Of a DNA stretch of 64,000 nucleotides, positions 1 to 15,100 are shown piece after piece (within the stretch, counting starts at the first letter, position 1; every line of letters starts with the position of its first letter). The DNA comes from Eutreptiella sp. 'Long Island Sound 2002' (taxonomy: Eukaryota > Euglenozoa > Euglenophyceae > Eutreptiales > Eutreptiaceae), in contig OZ038397.1 of NCBI GenBank assembly GCA_964036045.1, positions 19,965,742 to 20,029,741 on the forward strand, read 5' to 3'. The translations under genes and the position numbers were made by a program. The notes beneath the pieces were generated by a model. It did no database searches. It saw only the letters and a list, made by a program, of their open reading frames with translations, and had not been told where the DNA came from.

Positions 1-85
1 TGACAACGGACCCCCACTACGTTGTCCGGCCCTGACAACGGACCCCCACTACGTTGTCCGGCCCTGACAACGGACCCCCACTACG

Positions 86-355
86 TTGTCCGGCCCTGAC
101 AACGGACCCCCACTACGTTGTCCGGCCCTGACAACGGACCCCCACTATGTTGTCCGGCCCGGACAACGGACCCCCCCTATGTTGTCCGGCCCGGACAACG
201 GACCCCCACTATGTTGTCCGGCCCGGACAACGGACCCCCACTATGTTGTCCGGCCCGGACAACGGACCCCCACTACGTTGTCCGGCCCTGACAACGAACC
301 CCCACTACGTTGTCCGGCCCTGACAACGGACCCCCACTACGTTGTCCGGCCCTGA
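86..355 (+). repeat. Recurrent satellite variant block (copy 1 of about 5)
   Basis: A run of consecutive TATG/CCGGAC units followed by a unit with CGAACCC in place of CGGACCC. The same order of variants recurs around 8662-8931, 15925-16194, 19927-20196 and 27327-27596. The 8.7 kb and 27.4 kb copies also share a CGGCGCGG change and a CAATGG change. These are paralogous segments copied within the array, not coding sequence. Confidence 0.7.
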
Positions 356-3300
356 CAACGGACCCCCACTACGTTGTCCGGCCCTGACAACGGACCCCCA
401 CTATGTTGTCCGGCCCTGACAACGGACCCCCACTACGTTGTCCGGCCCTGACAACGGACCCCCACTACGTTGTCCGGCCCTGACAACGGACCCCAACTAC
501 GTTGTCCGGCCCTGACAACGGACCCCCACTACGTTGTCCGGCCCTGACAACGGACCCCCACTACGTTGTCCGGCCCTGACAACGGACCCCCACTACGTTG
601 TCCGGCCCTGACAACGGACCCCCACTACGTTGTCCGGCCCTGACAACGGACCCCCACTATGTTGTCCGGCCCGGACAACGGACCCCCACTACGCTGTCCG
701 GCCCTGACAACGGACCCCCACTATGTTGTCCGGCCCGGACAACGGACCCCCACTACGTTGTCCGGCCCTGACAACGGACCCCCACTACGTTGTCCGGCCC
801 TGACAACGGACCCCCACTACGTTGTCCGGCCCTGACAACGGACCCCCACTACGTTGTCCGGCCCTGACAACGGACCCCCACTACGTTGTCCGGCCCTGAC
901 AACGGACCCCCACTATGTTGTCCGGCCCTGACAACGGACGCCCACTACGTTGTCCGGCCCTGACCACGGACCCCCACTATGTTGTCCGGCCCTGACAACG
1001 GACCCCCACTACGTTGTCCGGCCCTGACAACGGACCCCCACTATGTTGTCCGGCCCTGACAACGGACCCCCACTACGTTGTCCGGCCCGGACAACGGAAC
1101 CCCACTACGTTGTCCGGCCCTGACAACGGACCCCCACTTCGTTGTCCGGCCCTGACAACGGACCCCCACTACGTTGTCCGGCCCTGACAACGGACCCCCA
1201 CTACGTTGTCCGGCCCTGACAACGCACCCCCACTACTTTGTCCGGCCCTGACAACCGACCCCCACTACGTTGTCCGGCCCTGACAACGGACCCCCACTAC
1301 GTTGTCCGGCCCTGACAACGGACCCCCACTACGTTGTCCGGCCCGGACAACGGACCCCAACTACGTTGTCCGGTTCTGACAACGGACCCCCACTATGTTG
1401 TCCGGCCCGGACAACGGACCCCCACTATGTTGTCCGGCCCTGAAAACGGACCCCCACTACGTTGTCCGGCCCTGACAACGGACCCCCACTACGTTGTCCG
1501 GCCCTGACAACGGACCCCCACTATGTTGTCCAGCCCTGACAACGGACCCCCACTACGTTGTCCGGCCCGGACAACGGACCCCCACTACGTTGTCCGGCCC
1601 TGACAACGGACCCCCACTATGTTGTCCGGCCCGGACAACGGACCCCCACTACGTTGTCCGGCCCTAACAGCGGACCCCCACTACGTTGTCCGGCCCTGAC
1701 AACGGACCCCCACTACGTTGTCCGGCCCTGACAACGGACCCCCACTACGTTGTCCGGCCCTGACAACGGACCCCCACTATGTTGTCCGGCCCGGACAACG
1801 GACCCCCACTACGTTGTCCGGCCCTGACAACGGACCCCCACTAAGTTGTCCGGCCCTGACAACGGACCCCCACTACGTTGTCCGGCCCTGACAACGGACC
1901 CCCACTACATTGTCCGGCCCTGACAACGGACCCCCACTACGTTGTCCGGCCCTGACAACGGACCCCCACTACGTTGTCCGGCCCTGACAACGGACCCCCA
2001 CTACGTTGTCCGGCCCTGACAACGGACCCCCACTACGTTGTCCGGCCCTGACAACGGACCCCCACTACGTTGTCCGGCCCTGACAACGGACCCCCACTAC
2101 GTTGTCCGGCCCTGACAACGGACCCCCACTACGTTGTCCGGCCCTGACAACGGACCCCCACTACGTTGTCCGGCCCTGACAACGGACCCCCACTACGTTG
2201 TCCGGCCCTGACAACGGACCCCCACTACGTTGTCCGGCCCTGACAACGGACCCCCACTATGTTGTCCGGCCCGGACAACGGACCCCCACTACGTTGTCCG
2301 GCCCTGACAAACGACCCCCACTACGTTGTCAGGCCCGGACAACGGACGCCCACTACGTTGTCCGGCCCTGACAACGGACCCCCAATACGTTGTCCGGCCC
2401 TGACAACGGACCCCCACTACGTTGTCCGGCCCTGACAACGGACCCCCACTACGTTGTCCGGCCCTGACAACGGACCCCCACTACGTTGTCCGGCCCTGAC
2501 AACGGACCCCCACTACGTTGTCCGGCCCTGACAACGGACCCCCACTACGTTGTCCGGCCCTGACAACGGACCCCCACTACGTTGTCCGGCCCTGACAACG
2601 GACCCCCACTACGTTGTCCGGCCCTGACAACGGACCCCCACTACGTTGTCCGGCCCTGACAACGGACCCCCACTACGTTGTCCGGCCCTGACAACGGACC
2701 CCCACTACGTTGTCCGGCCCTGACAACGGACCCCCACTATGTTGTCCGGCCCTGACAACGGACCCCCACTACGTTGTCCGGCCCTGACAACGGACCCCCA
2801 CTACGTTGTCCGGCCCTGACAACGGACCCCCACTATGTTGTCCGGCCCGGACAACGGACACCCACTACGTTGTCCGGCCCTGACAACGGACCCCCACTAT
2901 GTTGTCAGGCCCGGACAACGGACGCCCACTACGTTGTCCGGCCCTGACAACGGACCCCCAATACGTTGTCCGGCCCTGACAACGGACCCCCACTACGTTG
3001 TCCGGCCCTGACAACGGACCCCCACTACGTTGTCCGGCCCTGACAACGGACCTCCACTACGTTGTCCGGCCCTGACAACGGACCCCCACTACGTTGTCCG
3101 GCCCTGACAACGGACCCCCACTACGTTGTCCGGCCCTGACAACGGACCCCCACTACGTTGTCCGGCCCTGACAACGGACCCCCACTACGTTGTCCGGCCC
3201 TGACAACGGACCCCCACTACCTTGTCCGGCCCTGACAACGGACCCCCACTACGTTGTCCGGCCCTGACAACGGACCCCCACTATGTTGTCCGGCCCTGAC

Positions 3301-5689
3301 AACAGACCCCCACTACGTTGTCCGGCCCTGACAACGGACCCCCACTATGTTGTCCGGCCCTGACAACGGACCCCCACTACGTTGTCCGGCCCGGACAACG
3401 GACCCCCACTACGTTGTCCGGCCCTGACAACGGACCCCGACTACGTTGTCCGGCCCTGACAACGGACCCCCACTATGTTGTCCGGCCCTGACAACGGACC
3501 CCCACTACGTTGTCCGGCCCTGACAACGGAACCCCACTACGTTGTCCGGCCCTGACAACGGACCCCCACTACGTTGTCCGGCCCTGACAACGGACCCCCA
3601 CTACGTTGTCCGGCCCTGACAACGGACCCCCACTACGTTGTCCGGCCCTGACAACGGACCCCCACTATGTTGTCCGGCCCTGACAACGGACCCCCACTAC
3701 GTTGTCCGGCCCTGACAACGGACCCCCACTATGTTGTCCGGCCCGGACAACGGACCCCCACTACGTTGTCCGGCCCTGACAACGGACCCCCACCATGTTG
3801 TCCGGCCCGGACAACGGACCCCCACTACGTTGTCCGGCCCTGACAACGGACCCCCACTACGTTGTCCGGCCCTGACAACGGACCCCCACTACGCTGTCCG
3901 GCCCTGACAACGGACCCCCACTACGTTGTCCGGCCCTGACAACGGACCCCCACTATGTTGTCCGGCCCAGACAACGGACCCCCACTACGTTGTCCGGCCC
4001 TGACAACGGACCCCCACTACGTTGTCCGGCCCTGACAACGGACCCCCACTACGTTGTCCGGCCCTGACAACGGACCCCCACTACGTTGTCCGGCCCTGAC
4101 AACGGACCCCCACTACGTTGTCCGGCCCTGACAACGGACCCCCACTACGTTGTCCGGCCCTGACAACGGACCCCCACTACGTTGTCCGGCCCTGACAACG
4201 GACCCCCACTACGTTGTCCGGCCCTGACAACGGACCCCCACTACGTTGTCCGGCCCTGACAACGGACCCCCACTATGTTGTCCGGCCCTGACAACGGACC
4301 CCCACTACGTTGTCCGGCCCTGACAACGGACCCCCACTACGTTGTCCGGCCTTGACAACGGACCCCCACTACGTTGTCCGGCCCTGACAACGGACCCCCA
4401 CTATGTTGTCCGGCCCTGACAACGGACCCCCACTACATTGTCCGGCCCTGACAACGGACCCCCACTATGTTGTCCGGCCCTGACAACGGACCCCCACTAC
4501 GTTGTCCGGCCCTGACAACGGACCCCCACTACGTTGTCCGGCCCTGACAACGGACCCCCACTATGTTGTCCGGCCCTGACAACGGACCCCCACTACGTTG
4601 TCCGGCCCTGACAACGGACCCCCACTATGTTGTCCGGCCCGGACAACGGACCCCCACTACGTTGTCCGGCCCTGACAACGGACCCCCACTATGTTGTCCG
4701 GCCCTGACAACGGACGCCCACTACGTTGTCCGGCCCTGACAACGGACCCCCACTACGTTGTCCGGCCCTGACAACGGACCCCCACTACGTTGTCCGGCCC
4801 TGACAACGGACCCCCACTACGTTGTCCGGCCCTGACAACGGACCCCCACTACGTTGTCCGGCCCTGACAACGGACCCCCACTATGTTGTCCGGCCCTGAC
4901 AACGGACCCCCACTACGTTGTCCGGCCCTGACAACGGACCCCCACTATGTTGTCCGGCCCTGACAACGGACCTCCACTATGTTGTCCGGCCCTGACAACG
5001 GACCCCCACTACGTTGTCCGGCCCGGACAACGGACCCCCACTACGTTGTCCGGCCCTGACAACGGACCCCCACTACGTTGTCCGGCCCTGACAACGGACC
5101 GCCACTACGTTGTCCGGCCCTGACAACCCACCCCCACTACGTTGTCCGGCCCTGACAACGGACCCCCACTATGTTGTCCGCCCCGGACAACGGACCCCCA
5201 CTACGTTGTCCGGCCCTGACAACGGACCCCCACTATGTTGTCCGGCCCTGACAACGGACCCCCACTACGTTGTCCGGCCCTGACAACGGACCCCCACTAC
5301 GTTGTCCGGCCCTGACAACGGACCCCCACTACGTTGTCCGGCCCTGACAACGGACCCCCACTACGTTGTCCGGCCCTGACAACCGACCCCCACTACGTTG
5401 TCCGGCCCTGACAACGGACCCCCACTTTGTTGTCCGGCCCTGACAACGGACCCCCACTACGTTGTCCGGCCCTGACAACGGACCCCCACTACGTTGTCCG
5501 GCCCTGACAACGGACCCCCACTACGTTGTCCGGCCCTGACAACGGACCCCCACTACGTTGTCCGGCCCTGACAACGGACCCCCACTACATTGTCCGGCCC
5601 TGACAACGAACCCCCACTATGTTGTCCGGCCCTGACAACGGACCCCCACTACGTTGTCCGGCCCTGACAACGGACCCCCACTATGTTGT

Positions 5690-7830
5690 CCGGCCCGGAC
5701 AACGGACCCCCACTACGTTGTCCGGCCCTGACAACGGACCCCCACTATGTTGTCCGGCCCGGACAACGGACCCCCACTACGTTGTCCGGCCCTGACAATG
5801 GACCCCCACTACGTTGTCCGGCCCTGACAACGGACCCCCACTACGTTGTCCGGCCCTGACAACGGACCCCCACTACGTTGTCCGGCCCTGACAACGGACC
5901 CCCACTATGTTGTCCGGCCCGGACAACGGACCCCCACTACGTTGTGCGGCCCTGACAACGGACCCCCACTACGTTGTCCGGCCCTGACAACGGACCCCCA
6001 CTACGTTGTCCGGCCCTGACAACGGACCCCCACTACGTTGTCCGGCCCCGACAACGGACCCCCACTACGTTGTCCGGCCCTGACAACGGACCCCCACTAC
6101 GTTGTCCGGCCCTGACAACGGACCCCCACTATGTTGTCCGGCCCTGACAACGGACCCCCACTACGTTGTCCGGCCCTGACAACGGACCCCCACTACGTTG
6201 TCCGGCCCGGACAACGGACCCCCACTACGTGGTCCGGCCCTGACAACGGACCCCCACTACGTTGTCCGGCCCTGACAACGGACCCCCACTACGTTGTCCG
6301 GCCCTGACAACGGACCCCCACTACGTTGTCCGGCCCTGACAACGGACCCCCGCTACGTTGTCCGGCCCTGACAACGGACCCCCACTATGTTGTCCGGCCC
6401 GGACAACGGACCCCCACTACGTTGTCCGGCCCTGACAACGGACCCCCACTACGTTGTCCGGCCCTGACAACGGACGCCCACTACGTTGTCCGGCACTGAC
6501 AACGGACCCCCACTACGTTGTCCGGCCCTGACAACGGACCCCCACTACGTTGTCCGGCCCTGACAACGGACGCCCACTACGTTGTCCGGCCCTGACAACG
6601 GACCCCCACTACGTTGTCCGGCCCTGACAACGGACCCCCACTACGTTGTCCGGCCCTGACAACGGACCCCAACTACGTTCTCCGGCCCTGACAACGGACC
6701 CCCACTACGTTGTCCGGCCCTGACAACGGACCCCCACTATGTTGTCCGGCCCGGACAACGGACCCCCACTACGTTGTCCGGCCCTGACAACGGACCCCCA
6801 CTATGTTGTCCGGCCCGGACAACGGACCCCCACTACGTTGTCCGGCCCTGACAATGGACCCCCACTACGTTGTCCGGCCCTGACAACGGACCCCCACCAC
6901 GTTGTCCGGCCCTGACAACGGACCCCCACTACGTTGTCCGGCCCTGACAACGGACCCCCACTATGTTGTCCGGCCCGGACAACGGACCCCCACTACGTTG
7001 TCCGGCCCTGACAACGGACCCCCACTATGTTGTCCGGCCCGGACAACGGACCCCCACTACGTTGTCCGGCCCTGACAATGGACCCCCACTACGTTGTCCG
7101 GCCCTGACAACGGACCCCCACCACGTTGTCCGGCCCTGACAACGGACCCCCACTACGTTGTCCGGCCCTGACAACGGACCCCCACTATGTTGTCCGGCCC
7201 GGACAACGGACCCCCACTACGTTGTGCGGCCCTGTCAACGGACCCCCACTACGTTGTCCGGCCCTGACAACGGACCCCCACTACGTTGTCCGGCCCTGAC
7301 AACGGACCCCCACTACGTTGTCCGGCCCTGACAACGGACCCCCACTACGTTGTCCGGCCCTGACAACGGACCCCCACTACGTTGTCCGGCCCTGACAACG
7401 GACCCCCACTATGTTGTCCGGCCCTGACAACGGACCCCCACTACGTTGTCCGGCCCTGACAACGGACCCCCACTACGTTGTCCGGCCCGGACAACGGACC
7501 CCCACTACGTTGTCCGGCCCTGACAACGGACCCCCACTACGTTGTCCGGCCCTGACAACGGACCCCCACTACGTTGTCCGGCCCTGACAACGGACCCCCG
7601 CTACGTTGTCCGGCCCTGACAACGGACCCCCACTATGTTGTCCGGCCCGGACAACGGACCCCCACTACGTTGTCCGGCCCTGACAACGGACCCCCACTAC
7701 GTTGTCCGGCCCTGACAACGGACGCCCACTACGTTGTCCGGCCCTGACAACGGACCCCCACTACGTTGTCCGGCCCTGACAACGGACCCCCACTACGTTG
7801 TCCGGCCCTGACAACGGACCCCAACTACGT
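5690..7830 (+). repeat. Higher-order repeat, about 40 units (1,280 bp), two copies
   Basis: Rare variants recur at fixed spacing. CAATGG is at 5797 and 7077 and GTTGTGCGG at 5941 and 7221, both 1,280 bp apart. CCCCCGCTACG is at about 6352 and 7600, and GACGCCC at 6473 and 7721, both 1,248 bp apart. Copy 1 spans roughly 5690-6680 and copy 2 roughly 6970-7830, with one to four units lost in the second. Edges are approximate. Confidence 0.75.
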
Positions 7831-9199
7831 TGTCCGGCCCTGACAACGGACCCCCACTACGTTGTCCGGCCCTGACAACGGACCCCCACTATGTTGTCCG
7901 GCCCTGACAACGGACTCCCACTACGTTGTCCGGCCCTGACAATGGACCCCCACTATATTGTCCGGCCCTGACAACGGACCCCCACTACATTGTCCGGCCC
8001 GGACAACGGACCCCCACTACGTTGTCCGGCCCTGACAACGGACCCCCACTACGTTGTCCGGCCCTGACAACGGACCCCCACTACGTTGTCCGGCCCTGAC
8101 AACGGACCCCCACTAGGTTGTCCGGCCCTGACAACCCACCCCCACTAAGTTGTCCGGCCCTGACAACGGACCCCCTCTATGTTGTCCGCCCCGGACAACG
8201 GACCCCCACTACGTTGTCCGGCCCTGACAACGGACCCCCACTATGTTGTCCGGCCCTGACAACGGACCCCCACTACGTTGTCCGGCCCTGACAACGGAGC
8301 CCCACTACGTTGTCCGGCCCTGACAACGTATCCCCACTACGTTGTCCGGCCCTAACAAAGGACCCCCACTACGTTGTCCGGCCCGAACAACGGACCCCCA
8401 CTACATTGTCCGGCCCTGACAACGGACCCCCACTACGTTGTCCGGCCCTGACAACGGGCCCCCACTACGTTGTCCGCCCCTGACAACGGACCCCCACTAC
8501 GTTGTCCGGCCCTGACAACGGACCCCCACTACGTTGTCCGGCCCTGACAACGGACCCGAACTACGTCGTCTGGCCCTGACAACGGACCCCCACTACGTTG
8601 TCCGGCCCTGACAACGGACCCCCACTACGTTGTCCGGCCCTGACAACGGACCCCCACTACGTTGGCCGGCCCTGACAACGGACCCCCACTACGTTGTCCG
8701 GCCCTGACAATGGACCCCCACTATGTTGTCCGGCCCGGACAACGGACCCCAACTATGTTGTCCGGCCCGGACAACGGACCCCCACTATGTTGTCCGGCCC
8801 GGACAACGGACCCCCACTATGTTGTCCGGCGCGGACAACGGACCCCCACTACGTTGTCCAGCCCTGACAACGAACCCCCACTACGTTGTCCGGCCCTGAC
8901 AACGGACCCCCACTACGTAGTCCGGCCCTGACAACGGACCTCCACTACGTTGTCCGGCCCGGACAACGGACCCCCACTACGTTGTCCGGCCCTGACAACG
9001 GACCCCAACTATGTTGTCCGGCCCTGACAACGGACCCCCACTACGTTGTCCGGCCCTGACAACGGACCCCCACTACGTTGTGCGGCCCTGACAACGGACC
9101 CCCACTACGTTGTCCGGCCCTGACAACGGACCCCCACTACGTTGTCCGGCCCTGACAACGGACCCCCACTATGTTGTCCGGCCCGGACAACGGACCCCC

Positions 9200-12100
9200 A
9201 CTACGTTGTCCGGCCCTGACAACGGACCCCCACTACGTTGTCCGGCCCTGACAACGGACCCCCACTACGTTGTCCGGCCCTGACAACGGACCCCCACTAC
9301 GTTGTGCGGCCCTGACAACGGACCCCCACTACGTTGTCCGGCCCTGACAACGGACCCCCACTACGTTGTCCGGCCCTGACAACGGACCCCCACTATGTTG
9401 TCCGGCCCGGACAACGGACCCCCACTACGTTGTCCGGCCCTGACAACGGACCCCCACTATGTTGTCCGGCCCGGACAACGGACCCCCACTACGTTGTCCG
9501 GGCCTGACAACGGACCCCCACTATGTTGTCCGGCCCGGACAACGGACCCCCACTACGTTGTCCGGCCCTGACAACGGACCCCCACTACGTTTTCCGGCCC
9601 TGACAACGGACCCCCACTACGTTGTCCGGCCCTGACAACGGACCCCCACTACGTTGTCCGGCCCTGACAACGGACCCCCACTACGTTGTCCGGCCCTGAC
9701 AACGGACCCCCACTACGTTGTCCGGCCCTGACAACGGACCCCCACTACGTTGTCCGGCCCTGACAACGGACCCCCACTATGTTGTTCGGCCCGGACAACG
9801 GACCCCCACTACGTTGTCCGGCCCTGACAACGGACCCCCACTATGTTGTCCGGCCCTGACAACGGACCCCCACTACGTTGTCCGGCCCTGACAACGGACC
9901 CCCACTACGTTGTCCGGCCCTGACAACGGACCCCCACTACGTTGTCCGGCCCTGACAACGGACCCCCACTACGTTGTCCGGCCCGAACAACGGACCCCCA
10001 CTACGTTGTCCGGCCCTGACAACGGACCCCCACTACGTTGTCCGGCCCTGACAACGGACCCCCACTATGTTGTCCGGCCCGGACAACGGACCCCCACTAC
10101 GTTGTCCGGCCCTGACAACGGACCCCCACTATGTTGTCCGGCCCGGACAACGGACCCCCACTACGTTGTCCGGGCCTGACAACGGACCCCCACTATGTTG
10201 TCCGGCCCGGACAACGGACCCCCACTACGTTGTCCGGCCCTGACAACAGACCCCCACTACGTTTTCCGGCCCTGACAACGGACCCCCACTACGTTGTCCG
10301 ACCCTGACAACGGACCCCCACTACGTTGTCCGGCCCTGACAACGGACCCCCACTACGTTGTCCGGCCCTGACAACGGACCCCCACTATGTTGTCCGGCCC
10401 TGACAACGGACCCCCACTACGTTGTCCGGCCCTGACAACGGACCCCCACTATGTTGTCCGGCCCTGACAACGGACCCCCACTACGTTGTCCGGCCCTGAC
10501 AACGGACCCCCACTATCTTGTCCGGCCCGGACAACGGACCCCCACTATGTTGTCCGGCCCGGACAACGGACCCCCACTATGTTGTCCGGCCCGGACAACG
10601 GACCGCCACTACATTGTCCGGCCCTGACAACGAACCCCCAATACGTTGTCCGGCCCTGACAACGGACCCCCACTACGCTGTCCGGCCCTGACAACGGACC
10701 CCCACTACGTTGTCCGGCCCTGACAACGGACCCCCACTATGTTGTCCGGCCCGGACAACGGACCCCCACTACGTTTTCCGGCCCTGACAACGGACCCCCA
10801 CTACGTTGTCCGGCCCCGACAACGGACCCCCACTACGTTGTCCGGCCCTGACAACGGACCCCCACTACGTTGTCCGGCCCTGACAACGGACCCCCACTAC
10901 GTTGTGCGGCCCTGACAACGGACCCCCACTACGTTGTCCGGCCCTGACAACGGACCCCCACTACGTTGTCCGGCCCTGACAACGGACCCCCACTATGTTG
11001 TCCGGCCCGGACAACGGACCCCCACTACGTTGTCCGGCCCTGACAACGGACCCCCACTATGTTGTCCGGCCCGGACAACGGACCCCCACTACGTTGTCCG
11101 GGCCTGACAACGGACCCCCACTATGTTGTCCGGCCCGGACAACGGACCCCCACTACGTTGTCCGGCCCTGACAACGGACCCCCACTACGTTTTCCGGCCC
11201 TGACAACGGACCCCCACTACGTTGTCCGGCCCTGACAACGGACCCCCACTACGTTGTCCGGCCCTGACAACGGACCCCCACTACGTTGTCCGGCCCTGAC
11301 AACGGACCCCCACTACGTTGTCCGGCCCTGACAACGGACCCCCACTACGTTGTCCGGCCCTGACAACGGACCCCCACTATGTTGTTCGGCCCGGACAACG
11401 GACCCCCACTACGTTGTCCGGCCCTGACAACGGACCCCCACTATGTTGTCCGGCCCTGACAACGGACCCCCACTACGTTGTCCGGCCCTGACAACGGACC
11501 CCCACTACGTTGTCCGGCCCTGACAACGGACCCCCACTACGTTGTCCGGCCCTGACAACGGACCCCCACTACGTTGTCCGGCCCGAACAACGGACCCCCA
11601 CTACGTTGTCCGGCCCTGACAACGGACCCCCACTACGTTGTCCGGCCCTGACAACGGACCCCCACTATGTTGTCCGGCCCGGACAACGGACCCCCACTAC
11701 GTTGTCCGGCCCTGACAACGGACCCCCACTATGTTGTCCGGCCCGGACAACGGACCCCCACTACGTTGTCCGGGCCTGACAACGGACCCCCACTATGTTG
11801 TCCGGCCCGGACAACGGACCCCCACTACGTTGTCCGGCCCTGACAACAGACCCCCACTAAGTTTTCCGGCCCTGACAACGGACCCCCACTACGTTGTCCG
11901 ACCCTGACAACGGACCCCCACTACGTTGTCCGGCCCTGACAACGGACCCCCACTACGTTGTCCGGCCCTGACAACGGACCCCCACTATGTTGTCCGGCCC
12001 TGACAACGGACCCCCACTACGTTGTCCGGCCCTGACAACGGACCCCCACTATGTTGTCCGGCCCTGACAACGGACCCCCACTACGTTGTCCGGCCCTGAC

Positions 12101-15100
12101 AACGGACCCCCACTATCTTGTCCGGCCCGGACAACGGACCCCCACTATGTTGTCCGGCCCGGACAACGGACCCCCACTATGTTGTCCGGCCCGGACAACG
12201 GACCGCCACTACATTGTCCGGCCCTGACAACGAACCCCCAATACGTTGTCCGGCCCTGACAACGGACCCCCACTACGCTGTCCGGCCCTGACAACGGACC
12301 CCCACTACGTTGTCCGGCCCTGACAACGGACCCCCACTATGTTGTCCGGCCCGGACAACGGACCCCCACTACGTTTTCCGGCCCTGACAACGGACCCCCA
12401 CTACGTTGTCCGGCCCTGACAACGGACCCCCACTACGTTGTCCGGCCCTGACAACGGACCCCCACTACGTTGTCCGGCCCTGACAACGGACCCCCACTAC
12501 GTTGTGCGGCCCTGACAACGGACCCCCACTACGTTGTCCGGCCCTGACAACGGACCCCCACTACGTTGTCCGGCCCTGACAACGGACCCCCACTATGTTG
12601 TCCGGCCCGGACAACGGACCCCCACTACGTTGTCCGGCCCTGACAACGGACCCCCACTATGTTGTCCGGCCCGGACAACGGACCCCCACTACGTTGTTCG
12701 GGCCTGACAACGGACCCCCACTATGTTGTCCGGCCCGGACAACGGACCCCCACTACGTTGTCCGGCCCTGACAACGGACCCCCACTACGTTTTCCGGCCC
12801 TGACAACGGACCCCCACTACGTTGTCCGGCCCTGACAACGGACCCCCACTACGTTGTCCGGCCCTGACAACGGACCCCCACTACGTTGTCCGGCCCTGAC
12901 AACGGACCCCCACTACGTTGTCCGGCCCTGACAACGGACCCCCACTACGTTGTCCGGCCCTGACAACGGACCCCCACTATGTTGTTCGGCCCGGACAACG
13001 GACCCCCACTACGTTGTCCGGCCCTGACAACGGACCCCCACTATGTTGTCCGGCCCTGACAACGGACCCCCACTACGTTGTCCGGCCCTGACAACGGACC
13101 CCCACTACGTTGTCCGGCCCTGACAACGGACCCCCACTACGTTGTCCGGCCCTGACAACGGACCCCCACTACGTTGTCCGGCCCGAACAACGGACCCCCA
13201 CTACGTTGTCCGGCCCTGACAACGGACCCCCACTACGTTGTCCGGCCCTGACAACGGACCCCCACTATGTTGTCCGGCCCGGACAACGGACCCCCACTAC
13301 GTTGTCCGGCCCTGACAACGGACCCCCACTATGTTGTCCGGCCCGGACAACGGACCCCCACTACGTTGTCCGGGCCTGACAACGGACCCCCACTATGTTG
13401 TCCGGCCCGGACAACGGACCCCCACTACGTTGTCCGGCCCTGACAACAGACCCCCACTACGTTTTCCGGCCCTGACAACGGACCCCCACTACGTTGTCCG
13501 ACCCTGACAACGGACCCCCACTACGTTGTCCGGCCCTGACAACGGACCCCCACTACGTTGTCCGGCCCTGACAACGGACCCCCACTATGTTGTCCGGCCC
13601 TGACAACGGACCCCCACTACGTTGTCCGGCCCTGACAACGGACCCCCACTATGTTGTCCGGCCCTGACAACGGACCCCCACTACGTTGTCCGGCCCTGAC
13701 AACGGACCCCCACTATCTTGTCCGGCCCGGACAACGGACCCCCACTATGTTGTCCGGCCCGGACAACGGACCCCCACTATGTTGTCCGGCCCGGACAACG
13801 GACCGCCACTACATTGTCCGGCCCTGACAACGAACCCCCAATACGTTGTCCGGCCCTGACAACGGACCCCCACTACGCTGTCCGGCCCTGACAACGGACC
13901 CCCACTACGTTGTCCGGCCCTGACAACGGACCCCCACTATGTTGTCCGGCCCGGACAACGGACCCCCACTACGTTTTCCGGCCCTGACAACGGACCCCCA
14001 CTACGTTGTCGGGCCCTGACAACGGACCCCCACTACGTTGTCCGGCCCTGACAACGGACCCCCACTACGTTGTCCGGCCCTGACAACGGACCCCCACTAC
14101 GTTGTGCGGCCCTGACAACGGACCCCCACTACGTTGTCCGGCCCTGACAACGGACCCCCACTACGTTGTCCGGCCCTGACAACGGACCCCCACTATGTTG
14201 TCCGGCCCGGACAACGGACCCCCACTACGTTGTCCGGCCCTGACAACGGACCCCCACTATGTTGTCCGGCCCGGACAACGGACCCCCACTACGTTGTCCG
14301 GGCCTGACAACGGACCCCCACTATGTTGTCCGGCCCGGACAACGGACCCCCACTACGTTGTCCGGCCCTGACAACGGACCCCCACTACGTTTTCCGGCCC
14401 TGACAACGGACCCCCACTACGTTGTCCGGCCCTGACAACGGACCCCCACTACGTTGTCCGGCCCTGACAACGGACCCCCACTACGTTGTCCGGCCCTGAC
14501 AACGGACCCCCACTACGTTGTCCGGCCCTGACAACGGACCCCCACTACGTTGTCCGGCCCTGACAACGGACCCCCACTATGTTGTTCGGCCCGGACAACG
14601 GACCCCCACTACGTTGTCCGGCCCTGACAACGGACCCCCACTATGTTGTCCGGCCCTGACAACGGACCCCCACTACGTTGTCCGGCCCTGACAACGGACC
14701 CCCACTACGTTGTCCGGCCCTGACAACGGACCCCCACTACGTTGTCCGGCCCTGACAACGGACCCCCACTACGTTGTCCGGCCCGAACAACGGACCCCCA
14801 CTACGTTGTCCGGCCCTGACAACGGACCCCCACTACGTTGTCCGGCCCTGACAACGGACCCCCACTATGTTGTCCGGCCCGGACAACGGACCCCCACTAC
14901 GTTGTCCGGCCCTGACAACGGACCCCCACTATGTTGTCCGGCCCGGACAACGGACCCCCACTACGTTGTCCGGGCCTGACAACGGACCCCCACTATGTTG
15001 TCCGGCCCGGACAACGGACCCCCACTACGTTGTCCGGCCCTGACAACAGACCCCCACTACGTTTTCCGGCCCTGACAACGGACCCCCACTACGTTGTCCG

